A stretch of 64,000 nt of DNA from Rhizobiaceae bacterium (GCA_023953845.1 JAMLJC010000001.1:3482501-3546500); one strand, 5' to 3'. Shown: positions 31,976-41,714, numbered from the stretch's first letter. Translations and numbers: made by a program. Notes: generated from the sequence alone by a model not told the origin.

Positions 31976-33105
31976 CCGTCTTCGTTCCTCAGCTTCCACG
32001 GCCGGCGGCGTTCGAGCACACGCATTCACTGGTCAACGCCTGGTTCAAAGCGCAGCTGGCGCTCTATGCGGAAACGCTGCGGACGCTCTGGTCGCCCTGG
32101 GATTGCCCGGTGGACATGCTGGACGAGCTGGCCTGGGCATGGTCGGTCGACTTCTGGCGCGACGAATGGATGGAGTTCCGCAAGCGCCAGGTCATTGCCG
32201 AAAGCCGCGCCTTCCATCGCCTCAAATCGACGATCGCGGCCGACCGCATGGCCTGCCGCTACGCCGACGCCGAGCTGATCTCCTACCACCTGCCGCGCGA
32301 CGGCTTCGCCATCGGCCGGGGCGTGACGCCGGAAGCCTTTGAACGCTGGGTGGCCGGCTTGCCGGAGATCCGCGTCTACCAGTTGCCGCCGCGCGAGAAC
32401 AGGCAGGGCGACCGCATCGTGCCGCTCGTCGTCTCCGGCGAGACTACCGGCACGGACGGCGAGACGCTGTCCGACATCGAGCGCGTCTCCGTTCCGAAGC
32501 CGCCGGCCGCGACGCTGGCGGTCGGTCGCGGGCCGTTCTCGCTGCCGATCGGCAAGGCGCCGTCGACCCGCCGCGTCTTCTCCTTCCGCTGGCGGCCGAC
32601 GTCGCGCGATCCGTTCGACCTGGTGCCGGGCGTGCCGTCGCTGATCCCGGTCGAGGCGACGCCGCGCAAGGTCGGCCTCTTCCGTCCCCATCGGCCGTGG
32701 CGCTTCGTCGTCGGGCGCACGCCGGTGACCGGCTCCTTCGGCTATCCGCGCCCTGACGACTGGTATCTGGCGCTCCGCGTCGCGGACGGCTCGGGGCCTT
32801 CCGGCACGCGGCCGCGATCGGGCGCCATCGGCCGCGATCGCCTGCCGCGCGAGCGCTATTCGAAGGAACTGGCGGTGCTGCTCACGCGGCCCGCACGGCG
32901 GGGCTTTCCCTTCGCCTCCGCCCGCATCGTTCCGTCGCCCGACGCCAAGGTCGCCGACATGCTGGAGGCGATCGCCTCGGCGCAGGCGCTGCGCGACCAG
33001 GTCGCCGTGAACTTCAACGTGTACCGGCCGCTCACCGTGGCCGACCTCGACACCGTCACCGACGAAACCCGCGTCGGCGACTACCGCCTCATGACCAGGA
33101 GATAG
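31972..33105 (+). CDS. Phage tail protein I
   Basis: 377 residues. TWSPWDCP-type motif (LRTLWSPWDCPVDMLDELAW, AWSVDFWRDEWMEFRKRQVI) and the helical block before residue 110 match gpI of P2-like tails. The C-terminal 220 residues (VGRGPFSLPIGKAPSTRRVF, PVTGSFGYPRPDDWYL) extend beyond the usual length and probably anchor fiber proteins. Overlaps J by four bases. Confidence 0.87.
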   Translation: MTVFVPQLPRPAAFEHTHSLVNAWFKAQLALYAETLRTLWSPWDCPVDMLDELAWAWSVDFWRDEWMEFRKRQVIAESRAFHRLKSTIAADRMACRYADAELISYHLPRDGFAIGRGVTPEAFERWVAGLPEIRVYQLPPRENRQGDRIVPLVVSGETTGTDGETLSDIERVSVPKPPAATLAVGRGPFSLPIGKAPSTRRVFSFRWRPTSRDPFDLVPGVPSLIPVEATPRKVGLFRPHRPWRFVVGRTPVTGSFGYPRPDDWYLALRVADGSGPSGTRPRSGAIGRDRLPRERYSKELAVLLTRPARRGFPFASARIVPSPDAKVADMLEAIASAQALRDQVAVNFNVYRPLTVADLDTVTDETRVGDYRLMTRR

Positions 33106-33108
33106 AGC

Positions 33109-35466
33109 ATGTTCCGTCGCGTCGTCGCCGAGCAGGACCAGCATTTTCGCATTGACGATGTCACCAACCTCAACAAGTTCCCGCAGGAAGGCGCGGAGCA
33201 GACGACGAAGGACTGGCTGGGGACGCTGCGCTATCGCGGCCTGACCGTCGTCAAGGACAATTCCAACCAGGTCACCGTCGCGGTGGGCGCGGCCTATATC
33301 GACTATCGCCAGTTCGCGTTGACCAGCTCATGGCAGGTGACGCTGACCGACGAGAAGCCGCTGATCGCCGGCCAGAAGCGCGTCGTCATCCTTTGCGCGC
33401 AGGGCAGCCCGGACGTTCCCGCCCCGGCCGTCACGCGCGACAAGACCGTCGAGGTGCCGGACGGCAATGGCGGCTCGGTGGTGCAGGACACGACGCAGTC
33501 GACGGCGCCCTATGTCGAGAACAAGGTGCTGGTCGCCAAGGTCGCCGGCGGCCTGTCGACGCAGGAGGTCGAGCCCTCGGTGCCGGCGAACGTGGTGCCG
33601 TTCTGCCGCATCGTGCTCGATCTGAACGGCATCGTCGGCGATCCGGCCATGCTGACCGCGCACCGGATCAACACGGTGTCCGAGATCGACGCCATGCTCA
33701 ACCAGGCGAACCGGCGCATCGACAATATGTGGGACGAGGTGCTGGCGCTGCGCAACGACGTCGTCGGCCTGCAGGGCTGGCTCCGCTCGACGGTCAGCCA
33801 CGAGACGCTGGGACAGCTCATCTACGACGTCGCCACGCTCAAGGACATGCAGGACATCGACGATGCCGGCGCGCCCTACGCCATCGACCGTTTCGACAGG
33901 GCCAGCGAGAGCGCGACAGGGCACCCCGATTTCAAGGGCCGCGTCACCGACCAGGGCTTCCAGCTGCCCTACGCCAACGAGAACCGCTCGGCGCTGGCGC
34001 TCTACAACGTCAACGACCCGCGTTTCATGCACGCCAATGCCGGCGTGCTGTTCGCGGCCTACGATCCGGTCGTGGGCTTTGCCGTCCACTCCTCCGGCGA
34101 CACCGCGCCGCTCGGCGGAACGGTAACGCAGACGCTCGAACTGGTGCAGATGACCCGGACGCGCGTCCGCGTCCGCTACGGCGGATATTTCCACTACCAC
34201 TACCTCAACGTCGTGGCCTACCACCCGCTGCGCGGCACCACCGATGTCGTTCACCAGGTCTTCCGCAAGCACAACGAGGTGCTGGCCTATCCGGTCGGCT
34301 TCTTCGCCACGGCCTATCTGCTCTGGGCGTCGATCTTCCGGCCGCGCGTCATCGTCGACACCTATCAGGAGCCCTACGACGTCTGGCAGAAGTCCGACGT
34401 CACCATGAACGGCGTCATCAAGGCGCAGTCCTTCCTGCAGAGCCAGGAGCGATATGTGCCGGCGATCCGTCTCGGCATCACCGCCTGGGAGCCGGGCTCG
34501 GAGGTGACGCTGGCGCTTTGCGAGTGCCGCGAGGACGGCACTCCCGATCCGAAGAAGGTGCTGGCGACCAAGACGGTGGCGGCTGCGGCCTTCCAGAAGT
34601 ACACGGCGGGCAATGTCGACAGCATGACCCGCTTCGCGTTCGCGGTGCCGGTGTTCACCAAGCGCGCGCGCTTCGCCGTCATCTCGTCCGTGACCGGGCA
34701 GGTGACGATCGCGCAGGCGTCCGGCGATCGCTTCCTTGGCGGCAACAATTTCGAGAGCACGGACGGCAATCTGTTCGTGGCCTCGATCCTGAAGGATTGG
34801 GCCTTCGCCGTCGAATATTGCAACTTCCGGCTGACGTCCTTCGAGGGCCGTCTCACCAACCTCAACCTCGACGGCGGCATCCAGAACGTCGACATCGTGG
34901 TGCCTGCCACCATCCCCGACAACAACAGCGCCAAGTTCCGCGCGTTCAGCACGGGGTCGTGGAAGCAGGTGGCCGAGGTGCCGGAGGACCCGAACGCCGT
35001 CGCCGCGGAGACGGACGAGGTCTTCGGCAACGGCCTGACCGCCACCTACGACTTCCAGGTGGTGCTGTCGGGCAACGAATGGGTCATGCCGGTGCTCGAC
35101 CTCGGCAACTCGGAGGTGACGGTCTTCCGTTCCGACGACGACTGGCACCATGTCGGCATCGTCCGCGACGTGCCGTCCGGCCCGACATGGGTGCGGGTCC
35201 GGGCGCGCGCCCGCATCGCCGGCTACGATCCGGCCCGCCACACGCTCGACGCCTGGATACAGCATGGCGCGACGCTGGCGACGCAGACCCTGAAGGACGG
35301 CGCGCCCACCATCACGCCGGTGCCGGGCAACAATGCCGTCGATGTCGAATGGACCTTCACCGCCGATCCGGCCGACAACAAGTACCAGCTCCACGTCACC
35401 GGCGCGACGAACAACATCGCCTTCCCGCTGACCATGCTCCAGATCTACTCGACGGTTGAAGACTAA
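33109..35466 (+). CDS. DUF4815-type tail protein
   Basis: 785 residues. The N-terminus (FRIDDVTNLNKFPQEGAEQT, GLTVVKDNSNQVTVAVGAAY) fits DUF4815, a group of phage tail proteins with alpha/beta repeats in the front and a beta-rich rear. No catalytic residues seen. It likely connects the baseplate to fibers or forms part of the tail appendage. It lies between protein I and the fiber gene and overlaps the next ATG. Confidence 0.8.
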   Translation: MFRRVVAEQDQHFRIDDVTNLNKFPQEGAEQTTKDWLGTLRYRGLTVVKDNSNQVTVAVGAAYIDYRQFALTSSWQVTLTDEKPLIAGQKRVVILCAQGSPDVPAPAVTRDKTVEVPDGNGGSVVQDTTQSTAPYVENKVLVAKVAGGLSTQEVEPSVPANVVPFCRIVLDLNGIVGDPAMLTAHRINTVSEIDAMLNQANRRIDNMWDEVLALRNDVVGLQGWLRSTVSHETLGQLIYDVATLKDMQDIDDAGAPYAIDRFDRASESATGHPDFKGRVTDQGFQLPYANENRSALALYNVNDPRFMHANAGVLFAAYDPVVGFAVHSSGDTAPLGGTVTQTLELVQMTRTRVRVRYGGYFHYHYLNVVAYHPLRGTTDVVHQVFRKHNEVLAYPVGFFATAYLLWASIFRPRVIVDTYQEPYDVWQKSDVTMNGVIKAQSFLQSQERYVPAIRLGITAWEPGSEVTLALCECREDGTPDPKKVLATKTVAAAAFQKYTAGNVDSMTRFAFAVPVFTKRARFAVISSVTGQVTIAQASGDRFLGGNNFESTDGNLFVASILKDWAFAVEYCNFRLTSFEGRLTNLNLDGGIQNVDIVVPATIPDNNSAKFRAFSTGSWKQVAEVPEDPNAVAAETDEVFGNGLTATYDFQVVLSGNEWVMPVLDLGNSEVTVFRSDDDWHHVGIVRDVPSGPTWVRVRARARIAGYDPARHTLDAWIQHGATLATQTLKDGAPTITPVPGNNAVDVEWTFTADPADNKYQLHVTGATNNIAFPLTMLQIYSTVED

Positions 35467-37478
35467 TGGCGAAGAACCCGGCCGAGAGGTTCGCGGCCAG
35501 CACCGCGAACCTCCGGCAAGCCCTCAGTGCTGCTTTCACCGACGTCCACGAGCGGCTGATCGCCAGCGAGACGAGCGTTGCGTCTCTGCTCGCAAACCAG
35601 TCGGACGTCGTGGACAGCCTGGTCGGGCAGATCACGCAGAACTTCTCGGAACTGTTTACCTCGGCCGACGAACTGGTGACGGCGATCCGCAACGCGGACT
35701 TCCTGACGGCCACGACGGCGACGCCGGTGACCTTCACTGTCGGCGCGGAGGCGACGCTGCTGCTCGACGCCGGCGACAGCTTTCCGTTCGTGCCGTCGTC
35801 GGTCGTCGGCCTTTCGCTGCCCGACAACATAGATGACTACGCCTTCGCCAGGGTGACGGCGTGGGCGCCGTCGACGCGGTCGCTGTCGATCGAGATCTTC
35901 GCCGCCTCCGGCGCGGCCGGCCCGCACACCGGCGTCGCGGTAGAGATCGCGGCGATCAACACGCTCGCGATGGAGGCGATGCGGGCAGAGATCGAGGCCA
36001 AGCGCGCGCTGATCCAGGGCTATGCGACCCAGATCGCCATAGACCGGGGGCTCATCCATGACGACATGGAGGCGATCGACGACGATCGCGCCGCGATCGC
36101 GGCCGACAAGGCCGCCATCATCCTGCTCAAGGCCGCCGCAGAGGCCGCAGCCGCAGCCGCGGCGACCTTCGATCCGGCGAATTTCTGGACCAAGGCGCAG
36201 TCCTACTCGGCCGCGCAGATCGACGCGCTGCGCAGCCTCGACCGCGATCCGCTCGACCGGCTGGCGATCCAGCCCGTCAGCTATCTGGATTTCAGCGGCG
36301 ATTATGCGGTCGCATCCGGATGGTTCACGCGCTCGGGGAGCGCGCTTTCGCGCAAGGTCAACGGCCTGCTGGCTTCCGTCGCGGCCAATACGCTGCGCAT
36401 CGACCATGCCCAGGGCAAGGTGAAGGGCGCTCTGCTGGAGCCGGCCGCGACCAATCTGGCATTGCACAGCCAGGACCTGTCGGACGCGGCATGGGCGAAG
36501 GTCCGGTGCTCGATCTCGGCCAATACCGGCCTCGCATCGGACGGCGCCACGACGCTCGACAAGATCGTAGAGGACGGCACGGCCGGCAACACCCATGTCG
36601 CCGAGCAGAGCGTCAACTTCGGCTCGGCCGGCTACAAGACCATCAGCGTCGAGGCGCAGGCGGGCGAGCGGACATGGTGCTACCTATCCGCCTTCGACAG
36701 CACGTCGGCCACCGTGGCAGGCGTCTATTTCGATCTCGCCAACGCCGTGTTGGGGACCGTCGTCTCCGGCAGCGGCGTGATCGAAAGGCTCGACAACGGC
36801 AACTGCCTGATCAGCGTGTCCGGCAACTTCGCGGCCGGCACCGGCGGCGTGGACATCATGCTTGCATCAGGCGACGGCGCGGCCGTCTACAGCGGCAACG
36901 GTTCGTCGGGCACATATTTCGGGGAGGTCCAGGTCGAGGACGGCCGGGCCGCCACCTCCCGCATCCGCACGGCCGGCGCGACGGCCACCCGCAACGCCGA
37001 CGTCCTGACGATCTCCGGCACGGATTTCTCCGAGGACTGGAACGCGCTGGAATGCAGCGTCGTCATCGACTTCGAGGTCCGCACCAGTCTCGGCGCGTCC
37101 GTCGCCTACATCTGGTCGATCACGGACGGCACCGGCGGCAATCTGCTCGGCCTGCGCATCAACGGCGCGACCGGCAACCTTGAGCTGATCGTCCTTCAGG
37201 CCGGCAGCGCCAACGCCTACCTGCCGGTCTCGGCCGTCGCGCCGGGCCAGCGCCATCGCGTCGCCGCGTCGTTCGCCAAGGACGCCTACCACGTTTCGCT
37301 GAATGGCGGCGCGGTGCAGTCCGACACAGCCGGCGCCATGCCGGCCGGGCTCAGTCAGGAGTGCATCGGCCATCTCAACGGCGGCACGCATCTTTATGGC
37401 GGCGGCCATATCCGTCGCCGCGCCCGCTACGGCAAGGCGATCCCGGCCGTCGATCTTCCGAAGGTGTCCGCGCTATGA
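35466..37478 (+). CDS. Tail fiber protein with LamG-type C-terminal domain
   Basis: The 670-residue protein starts MAKNPAERFAASTANLRQAL. The N-terminal 220 residues are helical and coiled coil (ADKAAIILLKAAAEAAAAAA). The C-terminal part from about residue 500 (VVIDFEVRTSLGASVAYIWS, GNLLGLRINGATGNLELIVL, HRVAASFAKDAYHVSLNGGA) is a concanavalin/LamG-like jelly roll, typical of receptor-binding modules in phage fibers. It may bind the host surface. Confidence 0.78.
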   Translation: MAKNPAERFAASTANLRQALSAAFTDVHERLIASETSVASLLANQSDVVDSLVGQITQNFSELFTSADELVTAIRNADFLTATTATPVTFTVGAEATLLLDAGDSFPFVPSSVVGLSLPDNIDDYAFARVTAWAPSTRSLSIEIFAASGAAGPHTGVAVEIAAINTLAMEAMRAEIEAKRALIQGYATQIAIDRGLIHDDMEAIDDDRAAIAADKAAIILLKAAAEAAAAAAATFDPANFWTKAQSYSAAQIDALRSLDRDPLDRLAIQPVSYLDFSGDYAVASGWFTRSGSALSRKVNGLLASVAANTLRIDHAQGKVKGALLEPAATNLALHSQDLSDAAWAKVRCSISANTGLASDGATTLDKIVEDGTAGNTHVAEQSVNFGSAGYKTISVEAQAGERTWCYLSAFDSTSATVAGVYFDLANAVLGTVVSGSGVIERLDNGNCLISVSGNFAAGTGGVDIMLASGDGAAVYSGNGSSGTYFGEVQVEDGRAATSRIRTAGATATRNADVLTISGTDFSEDWNALECSVVIDFEVRTSLGASVAYIWSITDGTGGNLLGLRINGATGNLELIVLQAGSANAYLPVSAVAPGQRHRVAASFAKDAYHVSLNGGAVQSDTAGAMPAGLSQECIGHLNGGTHLYGGGHIRRRARYGKAIPAVDLPKVSAL

Positions 37479-37975
37479 CGAACCGGATCGCGACCGCGAA
37501 GAACGCCGGGCTGTTTTCACCCGGCCTCTGGCAAAGGGTGTTCGACACCTACCGCAAGGGCGAGGCGGACGCGCTGCTGGCAGCGCGCATCGCCACCTCG
37601 GCGCTGGCGGCGATCGGCGACGTCCGCGCGGCCGCCGCCGGCAAGGTGCTGACCGCCGACCTGCTGGAAGCCGCGAGCGCGCCGGTAAGCCTGACCGACG
37701 CCGCCACCATAGCCATCGACTGGGACGCCTTCCTCTTCGCCGATGTCACGGTGACCGCGAACCGCGCCTTCGGCAACCCGACCAACGTCCAGCCCGGCAC
37801 CAGCCGCTCGATCGTGGTGAAGGGCAGCACGTCGACCATGCGCACGCTGTCCTATCCGTCGAACTTCAAGGGCGCGCTGCCGGTGCAGACGGTGAACGAC
37901 ACGAGCTGGCTCCTGCTGGTGCTGTCGGCCTACACCACGTCGCACGTCATCATCTCCTACGCGCGGGCGCTCTGA
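37475..37975 (+). CDS. Tail-fiber associated protein, 166 aa
   Basis: Starts MTNRIATAKNAGLFSPGLWQ and overlaps the fiber stop by four bases. N-terminal Ala-rich helix (KGEADALLAARIATSALAAI), then beta-rich (TIAIDWDAFLFADVTVTANR). Likely a fiber-associated or adhesin-like protein. No family recognised. Confidence 0.65.
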   Translation: MTNRIATAKNAGLFSPGLWQRVFDTYRKGEADALLAARIATSALAAIGDVRAAAAGKVLTADLLEAASAPVSLTDAATIAIDWDAFLFADVTVTANRAFGNPTNVQPGTSRSIVVKGSTSTMRTLSYPSNFKGALPVQTVNDTSWLLLVLSAYTTSHVIISYARAL

Positions 37976-38646
37976 TGTTCGGCCTGCCCGCGCCGCTCGT
38001 CGAGGCGAAGCCGTTCGTCGGCGCTGTCGGCACGCCGGCCGAGGGCTCCGGCACGTCCGTCAGCGTCAGCCCGCCGGCGGCGCACCGGCCGGGCGACCTG
38101 CTCGTCTACGGCATCTCGACCGAGGTCGGCTTCGCCACGGAGGCGAGCGGCTACACCGATCCGCAGGGCAGCTCGGGCAACGGCGTCGGCGCGGCCAGCG
38201 CGCGCGTCAACGCGCTGCTGAAGACGGCCGGCGTGTCTGAGGGCGCCGTCAGCGGCGGCCTCGGCTCCTCGCATGTGCTCGAACAAGTCCTCGCGCTGCG
38301 CGACGTCGACGCCACGCCGAACGCCATGGGCAAGGCCGGCGGCAGCGGCGCGACCGTCAATTTCCCGACGATCACGACGACGGTCGACGGCTGCCTGATC
38401 CTGCTCGTCGCCGCCCACACGCTGGCCAGCCCGATCTCGGCCTGGGCGGGCGCCAATGTCGGTAACGGCATCTCCAGCATCGCCGAGATCGCGAACAACG
38501 TGACGCTGGTCGATGACGACGGCGGGCTGGCCTTCGCCATCGCCTATCAGGAGAAGGCGGGTGCGACCGGAACCTTCACCGCGACGCTGGCCTCCAGCTC
38601 GAATTGGGGCGGCCACATCTACGCCTTCAAGCTCGCCGGCACATAG
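37975..38646 (+). CDS. Beta-rich tail appendage protein, 223 aa
   Basis: Starts MFGLPAPLVEAKPFVGAVGT with a TGATG overlap. The sequence (SVSVSPPAAHRPGDLLVYGI, VNFPTITTTVDGCLILLVAA, ATGTFTATLASSSNWGGHIY) resembles receptor-binding or decoration domains seen in phage tail appendages. No family recognised. Confidence 0.65.
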   Translation: MFGLPAPLVEAKPFVGAVGTPAEGSGTSVSVSPPAAHRPGDLLVYGISTEVGFATEASGYTDPQGSSGNGVGAASARVNALLKTAGVSEGAVSGGLGSSHVLEQVLALRDVDATPNAMGKAGGSGATVNFPTITTTVDGCLILLVAAHTLASPISAWAGANVGNGISSIAEIANNVTLVDDDGGLAFAIAYQEKAGATGTFTATLASSSNWGGHIYAFKLAGT

Positions 38647-38654
38647 GAGACACC

Positions 38655-39359
38655 ATGCCGCTTTTCCGAGAGACCGAACCCGAAACCTTCGTCCAGTGGC
38701 TGGGCGAGCCTCTGTCGACCACGCTGCAACGCGAGGTGCCGGTGCTGGACGGCGAGGGCGAACCCGTCGTGGACGACGACGGAAAGCCGCTCATGGAGAT
38801 TGAGGACTATCTGGACGACGTCCGTCATCCGCTCGCCGTCGAGCAGCTCTGGAGCGACGAGGAGTTGCTGGCGATCGGGCTTTACCGGCCGGCGGCCGCC
38901 GATGCGGTCCCGGAGGGCAAGAGCGTGATCGCGACTGGCGTCCAGCGCGTCGCCGGCGTCGTGAAGTATTTGCATGAGCTGGCGGACGCTCCAGCGCCAA
39001 CGGCCGAGCAGGTCGACATGGAGCGCGATCGCCGCGTTGCAGGCGGCTTCGACTTCTCGGGAGTGCGCTACCAGTCGCGTCAGGGCGACCGCGAGAACAT
39101 CGCCGGAGCATCGGTCGCGGCGCTCGCCGCGATGATGGCCGGCGTCCAGCCGGGGAACCTGCGCTGGCATGGCGGCGATTCGGATTTCGCCTGGATCGCC
39201 GAGGACAATAGCCTCACGCCGATGGACGCCCAGACCATGTTCGTGTTCGGCCAGGCCGCCATGGCGCACAAGCAGCGGCTCATCTTTGCCGCGCGAGCGC
39301 TGAAGGACGCCGATCCGATCCCGGCCGACTACACCGATGATGCTTGGTGGACCGCGTGA
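38655..39359 (+). CDS. DUF4376-type tail protein
   Basis: 234 residues. The C-terminal half (RRVAGGFDFSGVRYQSRQGD, RENIAGASVAALAAMMAGVQ, FAWIAEDNSLTPMDAQTMFV) matches DUF4376, which ends many phage tail-fiber clusters. Probably a fiber assembly or connector protein. Last gene of the appendage block. Confidence 0.8.
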   Translation: MPLFRETEPETFVQWLGEPLSTTLQREVPVLDGEGEPVVDDDGKPLMEIEDYLDDVRHPLAVEQLWSDEELLAIGLYRPAAADAVPEGKSVIATGVQRVAGVVKYLHELADAPAPTAEQVDMERDRRVAGGFDFSGVRYQSRQGDRENIAGASVAALAAMMAGVQPGNLRWHGGDSDFAWIAEDNSLTPMDAQTMFVFGQAAMAHKQRLIFAARALKDADPIPADYTDDAWWTA

Positions 39360-39377
39360 ATCCAGCGGAAAGGATGA

Positions 39378-39719
39378 TCAGTTGCCGCCGAGAATCTCGC
39401 CGCGTCGGGACACTGGCAAATCGTGTAGATGCATTCTCAAGGCCTCGATCGCGGTGACTGCAGCTTCGCGCTCGGCCGCGAAGGCGCTTTCGTTCTGGGC
39501 GATGGGCAGCCTGCGGCTGTAGCCGTCCGCGACCGCATCGCAAGCCTCGACGACGCGTCCGGCAAGCTGCTGCGCGGTGGAATCCGCATTAACCCAAACA
39601 AGCGCATTTTCCACGTTCGCGCGTGCATTCTTCCGCAGCGACTTGGGCGAAAGAAGGTTCGATTGCTCGACATTCCTTCTCAGGATGTTCAATATCGGGT
39701 CAAAGCTGCGGCTGGCCAT
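39378..39719 (-). CDS. 113-aa protein on the opposite strand (moron-like)
   Basis: Starts MASRSFDPILNILRRNVEQS behind AGGAGAC, a good ribosome site. It lies between two late blocks but is read leftward against them. The sequence is helical and polar (KSLRKNARANVENALVWVNA, QQLAGRVVEACDAVADGYSR) with somewhat lower GC than the tail genes. No family recognised. A gene in this orientation could be expressed in the lysogen independently of late transcription, as morons are; inferred from position. Confidence 0.6.
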   Translation of the reverse strand: MASRSFDPILNILRRNVEQSNLLSPKSLRKNARANVENALVWVNADSTAQQLAGRVVEACDAVADGYSRRLPIAQNESAFAAEREAAVTAIEALRMHLHDLPVSRRGEILGGN

Positions 39720-39788
39720 TTGTCTCCTACGTTGCAAAAGGCGGCAATGCGGCGCATCATTTCGAGATTCCTCACATACGGCAAGTAG

Positions 39789-39806
39789 GGCTGACAGCTG
39801 TCAGCC
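39789..39806 (+). promoter_or_regulatory. Late-promoter dyad 3 (before tail sheath)
   Basis: GGCTGACA-GC-TGTCAGCC followed by CACATG. It shares 21 of 22 bases with dyad 2 (25309-25330) and keeps the CACA tail of all three copies. The sheath ATG lies 67 bp further on, and CAATG (39830-39834) is at the place of the putative -10. In Mu the promoter PP lies at the corresponding place. Confidence 0.7.
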
Positions 39807-39872
39807 ACATGCTGCTCATCCGACCCTGCCAATGTCCGGTGAAACTTCGTCACCGTTCCGCAGGGTCTTTTC

Positions 39873-41699
39873 ATGGCTGGTGCAACCACGAATTTCGTCG
39901 GCGTACGCGTCTTCACGGATCTGACCGGGACGCTCGCCAGGATCGACACGCGCGACGGCACCATCATCGGCCTGACCGGGCCGATGCCGCTGGCCGACGC
40001 CAGCGTTTTCGGCCTTAACGCCAAGGTCCGCTTTACCACCGACGACGCGGCCAGGGTCCTCGCCATGGGTGCGGGCCTGATGCAGGACGCCATCAAGCAG
40101 ATCGGCTCCGAGGGCATCGTCACCACCGTCCAGGTGGTTCGCACACAGCATTCGACGCTGCTCGACGCCAACGCCAGGCGCGCCGCCGAGATGTCGGCGG
40201 TCGTCGGCTCGGCCGCTCTGCACACCGGCGTCTGGGCGCATGCGCAGGTCGATGCGGACGGACGCTATCCCGGCCTTCTGATCAGCCCCGGAAATACCGA
40301 ACACCGGCCGACCACGGGCGTCGCCGGCATCACGCTGTCGGATGGCGGCGAGGATTACACCGAAGCGCCAACTGTCGAGATCGTCGGCGGCGGTGGTGCT
40401 GGCGCGACCGCCATCTGCTCCATCAACGAGGCCGGCCAGGTCGAGGCGATCGCGATTTCCAACCCCGGCGTCGGCTATCAGAACAGCGCTGCCAAGGCGA
40501 CGGGCGAGATCACCTTCGTTTCCAACCCGGTCGCCGACACCACGGTGACGATCGCCGGCACGGCGGTGACCTTCAAGGCGTCAGGCGCGGCCGGCAACCA
40601 GGTCAATATCGGCGTCGACCTCGCCGCCACGCTCACGGCGCTTGCGCTGATGCTGAACGGCTCTGCCGATGCCGGGCTCGTGACCGTCGACTACACCGCG
40701 ACCCCGACGAGGCTCCAGCTCACGGCCGCTGCTGCCGGCGCGGCGGGTAATGCGATCGCGTTTTCCACCACGGTGGCGGGCGCCACCGTTTCCGGCGCGA
40801 CGCTCGCCGGCGGATACGATGCGCCGTCCGTCGTTTTCTCGGGCGGAGGCGGAAGCGGCGCGACCGCCACGCTGACGCTCGGCACCGTGCGCAACCCGGT
40901 TATGGTGGCGATGGATGCAGTCGCCACGCGCCTGATCGACTGCTTCCCGATCGGCGACGCCGACCAGTCGAGCGAGGCGGCAGCCAAGCAGTGGGCCATG
41001 GACTTCAAGCTCTCGACCAACGTGCAGGGCATGTATCCGGCGGCGATCGTCAATCTCGGCGCCGGCAACGTCACCCGCCCCCTGTCTCCGCATGTGGCCG
41101 CCGCCATCGTGCGGCGCGACAAGGAAGCCGGCAACCCCTACAAGGCTGCCTGGAACCGGCCGCTGAAGGGTATTCTCGGCACCTCCGTGCCGATCGGCTA
41201 CACGGACGGCGATCCGAACTCGCAGGCCAACCAGATCGTCCAGGCCGGCCTCGGGACCGTCATCGAGGGCAATCTGTTGTGGTCGCCCTATACGACCGCG
41301 ACCGACCCGACCACGATCGGCTACCGCTCGCTCAAGATGATCCGCACCCGCCGCACCGCCGACAAGGCCATGCTGCGGCCGATGCGGAAGTACATGGCCA
41401 GCGATATGAGCCCGCACGAGGCGACGCAGGTCTATCTGTCGCTGGACGCGTTCTACAGCGACCTTTTGGTGCTCGGCCCGATCGTCGGATACGAGATCCT
41501 GTGGTCGCCGACGATGAACCCCGGCGAGCTGCTTCAGGCGGGCGCCATGCGCGTCAAGGTGCGCTACGCCGAGACGCCCGACCTCACCGACCTGCAGATC
41601 TACAGCGAGACGATGCCGGAAGCCTACGACGCGCTCGCCGCCGCCATCGCCGCCGCCATCAACGCACTCGGCCGACCCAACATCCGCGTCGCGGCCTGA
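39873..41699 (+). CDS. Contractile tail sheath protein with a large inserted domain
   Basis: 608 residues against about 400-500 for typical P2/Mu sheaths. The front (NFVGVRVFTDLTGTLARIDT, GLTGPMPLADASVFGLNAKV) and back (ALRMAD-free DPTTIGYRSLKMIRTRRTAD, KVRYAETPDLTDLQIYSETM) are sheath-like. Residues about 150-345 are an insertion of Gly-rich beta repeats (GGGGAGATAICSINEAGQVE, PSVVFSGGGGSGATATLTLG) that would sit on the outer face. The sheath contracts to drive the tube through the envelope. Confidence 0.86.
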   Translation: MAGATTNFVGVRVFTDLTGTLARIDTRDGTIIGLTGPMPLADASVFGLNAKVRFTTDDAARVLAMGAGLMQDAIKQIGSEGIVTTVQVVRTQHSTLLDANARRAAEMSAVVGSAALHTGVWAHAQVDADGRYPGLLISPGNTEHRPTTGVAGITLSDGGEDYTEAPTVEIVGGGGAGATAICSINEAGQVEAIAISNPGVGYQNSAAKATGEITFVSNPVADTTVTIAGTAVTFKASGAAGNQVNIGVDLAATLTALALMLNGSADAGLVTVDYTATPTRLQLTAAAAGAAGNAIAFSTTVAGATVSGATLAGGYDAPSVVFSGGGGSGATATLTLGTVRNPVMVAMDAVATRLIDCFPIGDADQSSEAAAKQWAMDFKLSTNVQGMYPAAIVNLGAGNVTRPLSPHVAAAIVRRDKEAGNPYKAAWNRPLKGILGTSVPIGYTDGDPNSQANQIVQAGLGTVIEGNLLWSPYTTATDPTTIGYRSLKMIRTRRTADKAMLRPMRKYMASDMSPHEATQVYLSLDAFYSDLLVLGPIVGYEILWSPTMNPGELLQAGAMRVKVRYAETPDLTDLQIYSETMPEAYDALAAAIAAAINALGRPNIRVAA

Positions 41700-41714
41700 A
41701 GCTAGGAGCCTTCC

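Noticed and set aside
33330..35459. Two 700-codon frames over the DUF4815 gene on both strands
   Set aside because: Arg/His/Gly-rich shadows of a GC-rich gene; no domain and no start.
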